A stretch of 64,000 nt of DNA, taken from the NCBI RefSeq assembly GCF_002086285.1, contig NZ_MVHU01000011.1, positions 1 through 64,000 on the forward strand. The letters are read 5' to 3'. Source of the DNA: Mycolicibacter kumamotonensis (GTDB lineage Bacteria > Actinomycetota > Actinomycetes > Mycobacteriales > Mycobacteriaceae). The notes beneath the pieces were generated by a model that saw only the letters and a list, made by a program, of their open reading frames with translations, had not been told where the DNA came from and made no database searches. Of this stretch, positions 16,704 through 25,970 are shown piece by piece. Within the stretch, counting starts at the first letter, position 1. Every line of letters begins with the position of its first letter. Both the position numbers and the translations under genes were made by a program.

Positions 16704-17174
16704 TTAACCCGCGACCACCACGATGACGCCCGGTGGCTGCTCGGCTACGTCGGGGATGCGCGGTTCCACCGCGGCGTGCAGCACCTCGGCCACGCGGGTG
16801 GCCGAGTCGTGTTCTCCCTGGGCGTCACTGAAGTAGACGGTGGTCTCGGTGACCTCGGGCAGTTCGAGGTTCCCGACGTCGGTCACGTTCCAGCCCGCTT
16901 CACGCAGCTGATCCGCGGTCTGCCCGGCCAGTCCGGCCTGCTCGGAGATGTTGTAGACGCGCACATCGGACTTGTGGGCGAGATGCTCGGGTTTGGCGGT
17001 CGCCGAGCTTGTGGTCATGGGTTTCGACGTCGGCGAATGGCTCGTCTCGTCGTCGGTTCCCGATGATCCGAGTGCCTGGAACCCGACCAGCAGAAAGATG
17101 GTGCCCAGAAACAGCAGCACCATCACCATGGCCCGCAGCGGGAGTCTGGACGAGTCGGGAACGTGTTCGTTCAT
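16704..17174 (-). CDS. virR: LytR C-terminal domain protein (VirR/Rv0431-like)
   Basis: A 156-residue protein: a short cytoplasmic tail, one membrane span at about residues 15-36 (MVMVLLFLGTIFLLVGF), a Ser/Thr-rich linker, and a LytR_C domain from about residue 65 (DVRVYNISEQAGLAGQTADQL). It matches Rv0431, described as VirR, which affects vesicle release and envelope integrity. The ATG at 17174 is preferred over a GTG three codons upstream. It precedes sodC by 9 nt, so they are probably one transcript. Confidence 0.88.
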   Translation of the reverse strand: MNEHVPDSSRLPLRAMVMVLLFLGTIFLLVGFQALGSSGTDDETSHSPTSKPMTTSSATAKPEHLAHKSDVRVYNISEQAGLAGQTADQLREAGWNVTDVGNLELPEVTETTVYFSDAQGEHDSATRVAEVLHAAVEPRIPDVAEQPPGVIVVVAG

Positions 17175-17257
17175 TGCGCCCACTGTATCCAGGAGCAGGC
17201 CCTGATCGATAAACGCCCAGCTATCAAGGTTTCCAGCTGATCAGTGGTTTCGGTGAT

Positions 17258-17566
17258 TCAGGTGATATCGAAACCGAGCCGCCGGGCCGCTCGCGCCTTC
17301 TGGCGGCTCGACCGCAGCCTGCGCAACCGTTTGACCAGCATCGGGTCGGCTGCCAGGGCCTCTGGCCGGTCGACCAGCGCGTTGAGCACCTGGTAGTAGC
17401 GGGTCGCCGACAGCGCGAACCGCTCCTTGATGGCCTCTTCCTTGGCGCCCGCGTACTTCCACCAGTCCCGCTCGAAGGCCAAGATGTCGTGTTCGCGGCG
17501 ACTCAGGCCGTCGGTGGGCTCCGAATCGTCCCCTGAGCGATTCGCTTGCGCCATGGCGCCGTCCAT
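17258..17566 (-). CDS. DUF3263 protein (Rv0430-like)
   Basis: A 102-residue protein whose core is LSRREHDILAFERDWWKYAG, KEEAIKERFALSATRYYQVLN and a basic C-terminal helix with RRLRSSRQKARAARR. The predicted helices plus basic tail suggest a small DNA-binding protein, and the family resembles a sigma/HTH-like segment (inference). The ATG at 17566 has AGGAAACGAT upstream, and the length equals Rv0430. It is divergent from def. Confidence 0.88.
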   Translation of the reverse strand: MDGAMAQANRSGDDSEPTDGLSRREHDILAFERDWWKYAGAKEEAIKERFALSATRYYQVLNALVDRPEALAADPMLVKRLRRLRSSRQKARAARRLGFDIT

Positions 17567-17796
17567 ATCGTTTCCTGGACCCTTCCGGAAAGTTCTGTGG
17601 TTCGAACGTTGTTGCGTTTTTCGGCGGCGTGTCCTGAGCGAATATTCAATCACGGCTGGTGGTGTTGAACCGGGAGCCGGTCCCGCGAGTCGCCGTGGCC
17701 GCTGCAGTGGACCGATGGCAGCCACAAACCCGGCGGTTCCAGCTTCGCCTCTCCTCCGTCGAGCCTCGCTAAACCGCCCACCTAAGCTTTTCAGTC

Positions 17797-18390
17797 ATGG
17801 CCGTCGTACCCATCCGCATCGTGGGCGATCCCGTCCTGCACACCCCGACCAGTCCGGTCCCCGTCGCCGAAGACGGCTCACTGCCCGCCGATCTCGGTGA
17901 GCTCATCGACACCATGTACGAGACCATGGACGCCGCCAACGGCGTCGGACTGGCCGCCAATCAGATCGGCGTGGGGCTGCGGCTCTTCGTCTACGACTGC
18001 GCCGACGACCGCCGCTCGACCACCCGGCGCCGCGGCGTGGTGGTCAATCCGGTGCTAGAGACCTCCGAGCGCCCCGAGACCATGCCCGACCCCGACAACG
18101 ACGACGAGGGCTGCCTGTCGGTGCCCGGCGAATCGTTTCCGACCGGCCGGGCGGAGTGGGCGCGGGTCACCGGCCTGGACGCCGACGGCAACCCGGTCAC
18201 GCTGGAGGGCACCGGGTTGTTCGCCCGGATGCTGCAGCATGAGACCGGGCACCTGGACGGGCTGCTGTATCTGGACATGCTGGTGGGCAGGCATGCCCGC
18301 GCGGCGAAGCGGACGGTGAAAGCCAACGGCTGGGGGGTGCCGGGCCTGTCCTGGATGCCGGGTGACGTGCCCGATCCGTTCGGCCACTAA
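17797..18390 (+). CDS. def: peptide deformylase
   Basis: A 197-residue metalloenzyme that removes the formyl group from nascent N-termini. All three family motifs are present: [19 protein letters not shown] and QHETGHLDG (the HExxH metal site). An actinobacterial insertion ([13 protein letters not shown]) follows motif 1, and the C-terminal tail is extended, as in M. tuberculosis Def, which has the same length. It begins a run of co-directional genes through ctpH. Confidence 0.96.
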   Translation: MAVVPIRIVGDPVLHTPTSPVPVAEDGSLPADLGELIDTMYETMDAANGVGLAANQIGVGLRLFVYDCADDRRSTTRRRGVVVNPVLETSERPETMPDPDNDDEGCLSVPGESFPTGRAEWARVTGLDADGNPVTLEGTGLFARMLQHETGHLDGLLYLDMLVGRHARAAKRTVKANGWGVPGLSWMPGDVPDPFGH

Positions 18391-18400
18391 TGAGCCGGCG

Positions 18401-19315
18401 ATGACCCGGCCCCCGGAACTGCCCCCGGAGCTGCCCGAGGTCGGCGCCCGGGTGAGCCTGCGTTATCTGCGCCCGCCCGGCTCCGAACCGCCGATGGGCG
18501 ATGTGGTGGGCCATCTGGTGCAGGCCGGGCCGATGGTGCGGGTCCGCTCGGCGGACGGGGCGATCCATGATTGCCGACGCGCCGACGTCCTCTATGTCCG
18601 GCGGCTGACCGATCGGCCGGTGAAGAACTCGGCGATCCGGTCCGTCGAGCACGCCGCCGCCCTGGCCTGGCCGGGCAGCGAACACCAGTGGCTCGACGGT
18701 TGGTTGTTGCGGGCCGGCCCCGGTGCCGGGGTGGAAGCCAATTCCGCTGTGCCCCTGGACATGTTCGCGCATGCCAGTACCGTCTCGGCGATCATCGACT
18801 GGTATGCGCAGCGGGATCTGCCACCGTGCCTGGCGGTGCCCGAACGCCTGCTGCGGCTGCCCGAGAACATCCCGACGCGGTATGAGACCCGCACCCTGGT
18901 ACGCGAGTTGTCGGCCGCGGAGTCCGTCGGCGACGTGGTGCTGGCCGCCGAACCCGACGCCGGATGGCTGGCGTTGGGCGGCGGGCAGCCGGTCGAGGTG
19001 CTGACCGCGGTCGTCGACGGCGAAGTGGTGTTCGCCTCGATCCCCGGGGTCGCGGTCGGGCGCGGCGCGCTCACCGAGGCCCCGGACGGCACCCGCTGGT
19101 TGGGCCTGTCGGCGGTGCGGGTGGCCGACGGACTGCACCGAGCCGGTCACGGGCGGGCAATCTGCGCGGCGTTGCAAACCTGGGGGTCCGACCGCGGCGC
19201 CACCCGCGGCTACGCGCAGGTGCCAAGCGGTTCGGCCGCGTTCGATTTCTGCGAGGCGATCGGATTCGCCGGCCAGCACCGCACCCGCTACCTCGACGCC
19301 AGGGATCTAGGGTGA
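18401..19315 (+). CDS. GNAT-family acetyltransferase (Rv0428c-like)
   Basis: A 304-residue protein. The N-terminal 80 residues contain an SH3-like segment (GARVSLRYLRPPG, then DVVGHLVQAGPMVRVRSADG). The C-terminal part is a GNAT domain with WLGLSAVRVADGLHRAGHGRAI as the acetyl-CoA loop, followed by FCEAIGFAGQHRTRYL. The ATG at 18401 is 10 nt past the def stop. The acceptor substrate is not known. Confidence 0.85.
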   Translation: MTRPPELPPELPEVGARVSLRYLRPPGSEPPMGDVVGHLVQAGPMVRVRSADGAIHDCRRADVLYVRRLTDRPVKNSAIRSVEHAAALAWPGSEHQWLDGWLLRAGPGAGVEANSAVPLDMFAHASTVSAIIDWYAQRDLPPCLAVPERLLRLPENIPTRYETRTLVRELSAAESVGDVVLAAEPDAGWLALGGGQPVEVLTAVVDGEVVFASIPGVAVGRGALTEAPDGTRWLGLSAVRVADGLHRAGHGRAICAALQTWGSDRGATRGYAQVPSGSAAFDFCEAIGFAGQHRTRYLDARDLG

Positions 19316-19319
19316 CCAC

Positions 19320-20132
19320 GTGACTGCGTTGCGACTGGCCACCTGGAACGTCAACTCGATCCGCACCCGGGTGGACCGGGTGACCGATTGGCTGGCCCGC
19401 GCCGAGGTCGACGTGCTGGCCATGCAGGAGACCAAGTGCACTGACGCGCAGTTTCCCACGCTGCCGTTTCACGAGCTGGGCTACGAGGTGGCCCATGTGG
19501 GCCACAACCAGTGGAACGGGGTGGCGGTCGCCTCCCGGGTCGGACTCGATGACATCGAGGTCGGATTCCCCGGCCAGCCGGTCTGGGCCAAGCCGGATGC
19601 CGACCCAGCGGTGGAGGCGCGGGCGCTGGGTGCCACCTGTGGCGGGGTGCGGGTGTGGAGCCTGTATGTGCCCAACGGCCGCGCGCTGAACGACCCGCAC
19701 TACACCTACAAGTTGGAATGGCTTGCCGCGCTGCGCGATACCGCCGCAGGATGGTTGGCCGACGACCCGTCGGCGCCGATCGCGCTGGTCGGCGACTGGA
19801 ACATCGCCCCGCAGGACGACGACGTGTGGAGCATGGAGTTCTTCGAAGGCGCGACACACGTCTCTGAACCGGAGCGCACGGCGTTCCGCGCGCTGACCGA
19901 GGCGCAGTTCCTGGACGTGGTTCGCCCGTTCACGCCAGGCCCCGGGGTCTACACCTACTGGGATTACACGCAGCTGCGGTTCCCCAAGAAGCAGGGCATG
20001 CGCATCGATTTCATCCTGGGCAGCCCCGCCCTGGCGACCCGGGTCTCGCACGCCGAGATCGTCCGCGAAGAACGCAAGGGCAAGTCGCCCAGCGACCACG
20101 CACCGGTGCTGGTGGACATTCAACGGATCTGA
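19320..20132 (+). CDS. xthA: exodeoxyribonuclease III
   Basis: A 270-residue ExoIII/APE-type nuclease of base-excision repair. It starts LATWNVNSIRTR, with catalytic Glu in QETKC, then GDWNIAPQDDDV and the closing SDHAPV with catalytic His. GTG is the start codon, four bases after the GNAT stop. It cleaves at abasic sites and has 3'-5' exonuclease/phosphatase activity by family. Probably co-transcribed with def and GNAT. Confidence 0.95.
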   Translation: MTALRLATWNVNSIRTRVDRVTDWLARAEVDVLAMQETKCTDAQFPTLPFHELGYEVAHVGHNQWNGVAVASRVGLDDIEVGFPGQPVWAKPDADPAVEARALGATCGGVRVWSLYVPNGRALNDPHYTYKLEWLAALRDTAAGWLADDPSAPIALVGDWNIAPQDDDVWSMEFFEGATHVSEPERTAFRALTEAQFLDVVRPFTPGPGVYTYWDYTQLRFPKKQGMRIDFILGSPALATRVSHAEIVREERKGKSPSDHAPVLVDIQRI

Positions 20133-20244
20133 GGCCCGCGCTCGAGCGGTTATGAATTCCGTGTGGATTCGGCGGCATTCGCCGAATAGCGCATAGGATG
20201 GGTTGGGTTAACCGATGTGCTCATTTGAAGGGCAGGGAATACCC

Positions 20245-20718
20245 ATGAACGCCGTCGCAGGGACGGTACGGAAGGTAGCCGGAGCGGCGACCCGCGCGGC
20301 GACCATGACCACCGAGGCGGCCGGCGCGATCGGCGGGGCCGCGCTCAACGGAGTGATCGGCGGATTGAAGGGTGCAGCCAGCGGTGCGCAACGCGGGCTG
20401 CGCACCGGCAGCCACTCGACCCCCGCCGCCGCCTTGACCCTGGGCGCTCTCGGCGTCACCGGGTTGGTCGAATGGCCGGTGCTGGTGGCGGTAGGCGGCA
20501 CCGCACTGGTGCTCAAGCAATTCAATGGGCGGTCCGAGAACGGCAAGGCATCGACAGCGGCCCCCGCGAAGGCTCCGGCCGCCACGGCGCGGCCGCTGAA
20601 GTCGGTGAAGTCGGGCAAGCCGGCGGGTTCCACGGCCCCGCGGCGCGGCCCGCAGCCCAAGAAGACCCCAGCACGGCAGTCGCGCAGCGGCGGCAGCGGC
20701 ACCCGCGCGCCCCGCTGA
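20245..20718 (+). CDS. small membrane protein upstream of ctpH (Rv0426c-like)
   Basis: A 157-residue Ala/Gly-rich protein with hydrophobic segments at about residues 60-95 and a Lys/Pro/Arg-rich C-terminal tail, likely cytoplasmic. The membrane segment contains VEWPVLVAV, which closely resembles IDWPVAVAV in the small protein after ctpH. The ATG at 20245 follows AGGGAATACCC. It sits 10 nt before ctpH and is probably an accessory of that transporter (inference from position and the shared motif). Confidence 0.78.
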   Translation: MNAVAGTVRKVAGAATRAATMTTEAAGAIGGAALNGVIGGLKGAASGAQRGLRTGSHSTPAAALTLGALGVTGLVEWPVLVAVGGTALVLKQFNGRSENGKASTAAPAKAPAATARPLKSVKSGKPAGSTAPRRGPQPKKTPARQSRSGGSGTRAPR

Positions 20719-20728
20719 TCGGGGCCGA

Positions 20729-23700
20729 GTGGATCTAGGCCGTGCCATCAGGCACTCTTTTCCGCTGCGGGCAGCCAACTTCGGTGTCCAACTCACCTCC
20801 GCGCTGGTCGACGCATCGATCCAGACTGCGACCGGGATAGCCGATCTCGCCACCCAGCCCGCCCGCCGCACCAGCGAGGCGGGGTGGTCGCTGACCCGGC
20901 GGTGCTTCCGCGGCGAGCAGCGGGCCTGGGTCGAGGTGCGCGGGCTCGAGGGCGCCACCGGAGCCGAACTCGCCACCGCCGTGCTCAGTGCGGCGCGGGC
21001 GTTGCCCGGGGTCACCTCGGTTCGGTTGAACCATCCGTTGTCCCGCCTGGTCGTCGGGCTGGACTCGTCGGCCCCCGACGTCGTGTCGTTGCGGGAGTTG
21101 TGCCGGGTCGTCGCCGACACCGAGAACCACTACCGCCGGGCGGCCCACCGCGAGCGCCCGCCGGCCAGCCTGCCCGGTGACGGCATGACGCAGATGCTGC
21201 GGACGTTGACCCTCGGCGCCAACGCCGCCGGTCTGGGCCTGGCGACGCTTGGCCGGCTGCTGCGGTTGCCGGGACTACCGCTGGGCCTGGAAGCCGGGGT
21301 CGTCGTCGTCGACTATCAGCCGCGTCTGCGCAGGCTGCTCGAAGAGAGCGTCGGCAAGCAGGCAACCGACGCCCTGTTATCGCTGGCCAGCGCGGGCATA
21401 CACACCCTCAACCAGGCGCCCACCGCGTTGGCGGTGGACCTGTCGATGGAGGCGATGCGCGCCGGGGAGGAACGCGCCGCGGCGCGGGCCTGGCGTCGCC
21501 GCGAAGCCGAACTCGCCGACTACGCCGACCACCCTCCGGTGGCCATCCCGCCGCGGCCGGCACCCCGGCCGCCCGGTCCGGTCGAACGGCACCTGACCCG
21601 CAGCGCCTGGGCACAGGTCGTCGGGGGCGGCGTGATCGGCGCCGCGACCCGCAGTCCCGACCTGGCGGGCACCGCAGCAGCGGTGGCCGCGCCGAAGGGC
21701 ACCCGCACCGCGCGCGAGTCGTTCGCCGCGACCCTGGGCCGCGGCCTGGCCGACCGCCATGGCGCGGTGGTGCTGCGGCCGGGCAGCCTGCGTGAGCTCG
21801 ACCGGATCGACACCGTGGTCATCGACCCGCGGGTGCTGTGCGGCGACGACCTGCGGGTGACGCAGGTGCGCGGCGCCGACGACGACGAACTGCGCGCCGT
21901 GTGGGCGCAGGCCCAAGCCCGGCTCAGCGAGCCCGGACTGACACCGGGCTGGCACCGGATCGGCCCGCGCCACAGCGTGCAGGCGTCGTTCCAGCCCGCG
22001 TTGCTGCCGCTGGCCGCCGCGGTGGTCACCGAAGCCCGGCACGCCGACATCGAAGTGGTCTCGGTCGAGGTCGAGGCGCTCGGCGAGTTGCGGCCGATCT
22101 TCGATGACATCCGCCCGCTGGACGGAGCCTCGCTGGATGAGGCGCTGGCCGCCGCGGTGACCGCATATCAAGCCGACGGGCACGACGTCGCCGTGCTGTC
22201 GAGTGCCGCCGTCGAAGCACTCGCCGCCGCCGACGTGGCACTGGGCATGGTGCCGGCGCAGGGCTGCCCGCCGTGGTGCTCCGATGTGTTACTGACCGAT
22301 CTGGACGCGGCGTGGCGAGTGCTGCACGCGCTGCCGGCGGCCCGCTCCGCCAGCCGCCGCGGCGTCGAGATCGCCACCGGCGCTTCGACATTGGGTGCGC
22401 TGCTGATGCTTCCCGGGGTACGTGGCAGCGGGCCCGGCCCGGTGACCACCGGCGCGGCGGCCGGCGCCCTGTCGGGCTATTGGCTGGCCCGCCGTGCCGT
22501 GGACGCGGCGGCGCCCCGGCCGGCGGCGGTACACGAGTGGCACGCCATGTCGGTCGACCAGGTGCGGGCGGTGCTTGCGCCATCGGATCGCGAGATCCCC
22601 GCCGAGGCCCACCATGCCCCCGCGGCGGCGGCCGCGCTGGCGGCGGTCGATCTGGCCCGCCGCGGCGCGCAGCGCACCGCCCCACCCCGACTGTTCTGGC
22701 AGTTCGCCCAGGCCGTGCGCAGTGAGCTGTCCGACCCGATCACACCGGTACTGGCCCTGGGGGCGGCGGCCAGCGCGGTACTGGGTTCACCGGTCGACGC
22801 GATGCTGGTCGGTTCGGTGGTGAGCGGCAACGCCATGCTGGCCGCCGCGCAACGCCTGGTGGCCGAGCGCCGGCTCAATGTGCTGCTGAACGAACAGGTC
22901 CCGCCGGCGCGCAAGGTCCTTCCCGACGGCGGGCATTGCGAAGTCGCCGCCGAGGAGCTGCGGCCCGGCGATGTGATCGAAGTCCGGCCCCACGAGGTGG
23001 TGCCCGCCGACGGACGGCTGATCGAGGCCATCGACCTCGAAGTCGACGAGTCGTCGTTGACCGGGGAATCGCTGACGGTGGTCAAACAGGTCGAGGCGAC
23101 CCCGGGCGCGGAGCTGGCGGACCGGGAATGCATGGTCTATGCCGGCACCACCGTGGTGACCGGAACCGCGGTGGCTCTGGTGACCGCGACCGGCGGCGAC
23201 ACCCACGGACGCCGGGCCGCCGACCTGGTGGCCGGCGATCAGTCGGAAATCGGGCTGCAGCACCAGCTGAGCCTGCTGACCCGAAAAGCGTGGCGGATCA
23301 GTCTGGCCGGCGGTGCGCTGGTCACCGGGCTCGGTATGGCGCGCCGTATCGGATTGCGTCAGGCGGTGGCCAGCGGCATCGCGGTCAGCGTGGCCGCCAT
23401 CCCCGAAGGGCTGCCGTTGGTGGCCACCCTGTCGCAGCAGGCCTCGGCACGCCGGCTGACCAAAGCCGGTGTGCTGGTGCGCGTTCCGCGTTCGGTCGAG
23501 GCTCTGGGCCGGGTCGACGTGGTCTGCTTCGACAAGACCGGGACGCTGAGCAAGAACCGGCTGCGGGTGACTCAGGTGCATCCGGCAGACGGTTTCACCG
23601 ACGACGACGTGCTGCGTTACGCCGCGACAGCGGCCCCGGCGGCCAACGGCAACCGCCAAACGCACGCCACCGACACCGCCATCATCGAGGGCGCCGCCGA

Positions 23701-25222
23701 GGCGGGAGTCGCCGGTGCAGCCACCGGCCTCGGCGCGCACTTGCCGTTCCGTTCCGGGCGGCAGTTCTCGGCCTCGGTGCTCGGAACCGAACTGACGCTC
23801 AAGGGCGCCCCGGAGGTGGTGCTGGCGTGCACCGGCTCCGGTCCGGCCGTCAAGCAGGAGGTGGCCGCGCTCGCCGCCGCCGGCCTGCGGGTGATCGCGG
23901 TCGCCCGCCGCGACCTGACACCCGAGCAGGTGGCATCGCTCGGCGCGGATCCCGAACCCGACGAGATTGCCGAGTTCTGCAGCGAGGGACTGACGTTCGT
24001 CGGCCTGCTGGGGCTGTCGGACACCCCGCGCGACGAGGCCGCCGACCTGCTCGCCGACTTGGAACGGCGCCGCATCCCGGTGCGGCTCATCACCGGCGAC
24101 CACCCGCTGACGGCCACCGCGATCGCCCGGGAGCTGGGCCTGCAGGTCACCAGCGATCAGGTGATCAGCGGCGCGGAATGGGATGCGTTGTCGCGCAAGG
24201 GCCAGGAGCGTGCGGTGGCCGAGCGGGTGCTGTTCGCCCGAATGTCACCGGAGAACAAGGTGCAGATCGTGCAGACCTTGGAACGCACCGGCAAGGTGTC
24301 GGCGATGGTCGGTGACGGCGCCAACGACGCCGCGGCCATCCGGGCCGCCACGGTGGGAATCGCGGTGGTCGCGCACGGCAGCGAGGCGGCCAGCACCGCC
24401 GCCGATGTGGTGCTGCTCGACGGGCGGATCCACACCCTGCTCGACGCGCTGGACGAAGGCCGCGAGCTGTGGCAGCGGGTGCAGGCGGCGGTGGCGGTGT
24501 TGTTGGGCGGCAACGCCGGCGAGGTGGCGTTCGCGATCATCGGCAGCGCGCTCACCGGGCGCTCACCGCTGAACGCCCGTCAGCTGCTGCTGGTGAACAT
24601 GCTGACCGACGCGCTGCCGGCCACCGCGCTGGCGGTCAGTTCGCTCAGTGAGGCGGCCGCCAACGGCGGGCACGGCCCCGACGAGCGCGCACTGTGGCGC
24701 ACGGTGGCGGTCCGCGGGGTGACGACCGCGTCGGCGGCGGTGGGCGCGTGGGCGATGGCATCGGTGACCGGCCGTCAACAGCGTGCCTCCACGGTGGCGC
24801 TGGTGTCCCTGGTCGCCACCCAGCTGGGGCAGACCCTGCTGGACTCGCATGACCCGCTGGTGGTGGCGACCGCCGTCGGCTCGCTCGGCGCGATGGGAAC
24901 GCTGATCTCCATTCCCGGCGTCAGCCAGCTGCTGGGCTGCACCCCACTGGGCCCGCTGGGCTGGGCCCAGGCGCTGGGTACGGCGACGGCGGCCACCGTC
25001 GGCGCCGCCGTGGTGCCCCGGCTGCTGTCCGCTTTGCAGGACGCCGCGGACAAGCCCACCGAGTTCATGGTCCCGGGGCCGCGCCGGCCGGACGGCACCC
25101 CGGCGTCCGACGGCCACCCCGCGCCACGGCTGCGGCTTGTGCACAATGGGGACACCGGCTCTCGTCGCGGAACGGCCGCGGCCCGATCATCCGGCGACCT
25201 GTCGCCACCAGGAGGCTCATGA
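20729..25222 (+). CDS. ctpH: large cation-transporting P-type ATPase CtpH
   Basis: A 1497-residue P-type ATPase, about twice the usual length because of a roughly 640-residue N-terminal extension that includes degenerate P-ATPase-like regions, as in CtpH/CtpI of M. tuberculosis (Rv0425c, about 1539). Catalytic signatures are in the second half: TGES near residue 778, PEGLP in the ion-binding membrane helix, phosphorylation site DKTGT at about D935, and GDGAND near residue 1195. The transported ion is not certain; PEGLP suggests a P2-like (Ca2+ or related) pump. The start is GTG. The stop overlaps the next gene. Confidence 0.93.
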   Translation: MDLGRAIRHSFPLRAANFGVQLTSALVDASIQTATGIADLATQPARRTSEAGWSLTRRCFRGEQRAWVEVRGLEGATGAELATAVLSAARALPGVTSVRLNHPLSRLVVGLDSSAPDVVSLRELCRVVADTENHYRRAAHRERPPASLPGDGMTQMLRTLTLGANAAGLGLATLGRLLRLPGLPLGLEAGVVVVDYQPRLRRLLEESVGKQATDALLSLASAGIHTLNQAPTALAVDLSMEAMRAGEERAAARAWRRREAELADYADHPPVAIPPRPAPRPPGPVERHLTRSAWAQVVGGGVIGAATRSPDLAGTAAAVAAPKGTRTARESFAATLGRGLADRHGAVVLRPGSLRELDRIDTVVIDPRVLCGDDLRVTQVRGADDDELRAVWAQAQARLSEPGLTPGWHRIGPRHSVQASFQPALLPLAAAVVTEARHADIEVVSVEVEALGELRPIFDDIRPLDGASLDEALAAAVTAYQADGHDVAVLSSAAVEALAAADVALGMVPAQGCPPWCSDVLLTDLDAAWRVLHALPAARSASRRGVEIATGASTLGALLMLPGVRGSGPGPVTTGAAAGALSGYWLARRAVDAAAPRPAAVHEWHAMSVDQVRAVLAPSDREIPAEAHHAPAAAAALAAVDLARRGAQRTAPPRLFWQFAQAVRSELSDPITPVLALGAAASAVLGSPVDAMLVGSVVSGNAMLAAAQRLVAERRLNVLLNEQVPPARKVLPDGGHCEVAAEELRPGDVIEVRPHEVVPADGRLIEAIDLEVDESSLTGESLTVVKQVEATPGAELADRECMVYAGTTVVTGTAVALVTATGGDTHGRRAADLVAGDQSEIGLQHQLSLLTRKAWRISLAGGALVTGLGMARRIGLRQAVASGIAVSVAAIPEGLPLVATLSQQASARRLTKAGVLVRVPRSVEALGRVDVVCFDKTGTLSKNRLRVTQVHPADGFTDDDVLRYAATAAPAANGNRQTHATDTAIIEGAAEAGVAGAATGLGAHLPFRSGRQFSASVLGTELTLKGAPEVVLACTGSGPAVKQEVAALAAAGLRVIAVARRDLTPEQVASLGADPEPDEIAEFCSEGLTFVGLLGLSDTPRDEAADLLADLERRRIPVRLITGDHPLTATAIARELGLQVTSDQVISGAEWDALSRKGQERAVAERVLFARMSPENKVQIVQTLERTGKVSAMVGDGANDAAAIRAATVGIAVVAHGSEAASTAADVVLLDGRIHTLLDALDEGRELWQRVQAAVAVLLGGNAGEVAFAIIGSALTGRSPLNARQLLLVNMLTDALPATALAVSSLSEAAANGGHGPDERALWRTVAVRGVTTASAAVGAWAMASVTGRQQRASTVALVSLVATQLGQTLLDSHDPLVVATAVGSLGAMGTLISIPGVSQLLGCTPLGPLGWAQALGTATAATVGAAVVPRLLSALQDAADKPTEFMVPGPRRPDGTPASDGHPAPRLRLVHNGDTGSRRGTAAARSSGDLSPPGGS

Positions 25223-25494
25223 TGGCGGACAAGCCGCGTCGCAGCACATCTCAGCGGGAAGCGGTGGCCCGCATCCGGGACGCGGAGGGTTTCGCAGTCG
25301 AGCTTCCCCTGGTCGGCAAGGTGACGGTGCCGCGTCCCGAGCAGCTGGCCTACTACGGGGGACTGGCGCTGCTGGCGGCGTTCGAGATCATCGACTGGCC
25401 GGTGGCCGTTGCGGTGGCTGCCGGCCACATTCTGGCCAACAACCACCGCAGCGAGGTGCTCGAGCAACTCGGCGAGGCCCTAGAAGACGCCTAG
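25219..25494 (+). CDS. small membrane protein downstream of ctpH (Rv0424c-like)
   Basis: A 91-residue protein with a basic N-terminus, a short soluble segment (FAVELPLVGKVTVP) and a hydrophobic hairpin containing FEIIDWPVAVAVAAGHILA. The ATG at 25219 overlaps the ctpH stop (ATGA) and has a strong AGGAGG. The DWPV segment mirrors EWPV in the Rv0426c-like protein, so CtpH is bracketed by two related small proteins. Function unknown; a role as a pump accessory is inference. Confidence 0.82.
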   Translation: MMADKPRRSTSQREAVARIRDAEGFAVELPLVGKVTVPRPEQLAYYGGLALLAAFEIIDWPVAVAVAAGHILANNHRSEVLEQLGEALEDA

Positions 25495-25535
25495 CAGACG
25501 CCCGGTCAGGCCTCGGGTCGTTCACCCGCTGGACC

Positions 25536-25730
25536 TCAGTCGTTGACGGTCAGCACCCCGACGCGCCATAGGAGTGCATACATCTGGTGCAGCGGACCGC
25601 TGAGCAGCCGGGTGGTCATGTCGACGACCGGGTCTGAGGCGGGCGCGGCCCGTCGGGTGTCCAGCTTCTTGGACGTGTTTGCGGCGCGCGGGGCCGGAGC
25701 CGAGATGTCGTTGTAAGCGATTGCAACCAT
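25536..25730 (-). CDS. small protein (64 aa) under M-box control
   Basis: A 64-residue protein, not assigned to a family here. The N-terminal half is Ala/Pro-rich and basic; the C-terminal half contains DMTTRLLSGPLHQMYALLWRVG and ends LTVND. The ATG at 25730 has a near-ideal ribosome site (AGGAGG, 5 nt spacing), which makes it a real gene despite its size. Its transcript should carry the M-box leader at 25971-26138. In M. tuberculosis an M-box also precedes a small gene, Rv1535, so this may be its counterpart; that needs an alignment. Confidence 0.7.
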   Translation of the reverse strand: MVAIAYNDISAPAPRAANTSKKLDTRRAAPASDPVVDMTTRLLSGPLHQMYALLWRVGVLTVND

Positions 25731-25789
25731 GATGGCCTCCTAGTCGCGTAACGGCGCTACGCGCCCAGCGAGGAGTCCAGGGTTATGGC

Positions 25790-25870
25790 TCAGCTGGAGG
25801 CGGTATGCGACCGTTCGGATGGGGACGGAACAGACGTCAGATATCGGCTCGGACTATCACCGGAACTCAT
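25790..25870 (-). CDS. putative 26-aa leader peptide ORF between M-box and 64-aa gene
   Basis: An ATG at 25870, preceded by AGGAGGTGAGGGACGA, opens a 26-codon Ser-rich frame ending in TGA at 25790. It lies inside the leader, 100 nt after the M-box and 59 nt before the next small gene. It could be a regulatory upstream ORF or simply a short coding gene. The ribosome-site match is good but the spacing is rather long, and no homologue is known to me. Confidence 0.4.
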   Translation of the reverse strand: MSSGDSPSRYLTSVPSPSERSHTASS

Positions 25871-25970
25871 TCGTCCCTCACCTCCTCTCGGTCGCGGGCA
25901 CACCTGGATGTGCCGGTTTCACCGCATGCTCGGGAGGCAGCTCCGACGAGTGTCGGAAGACCGCACCCCT

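Noticed and set aside
24157..25144. Antisense frames inside ctpH
   Set aside because: They are complement shadows of a strongly conserved P-type ATPase frame.
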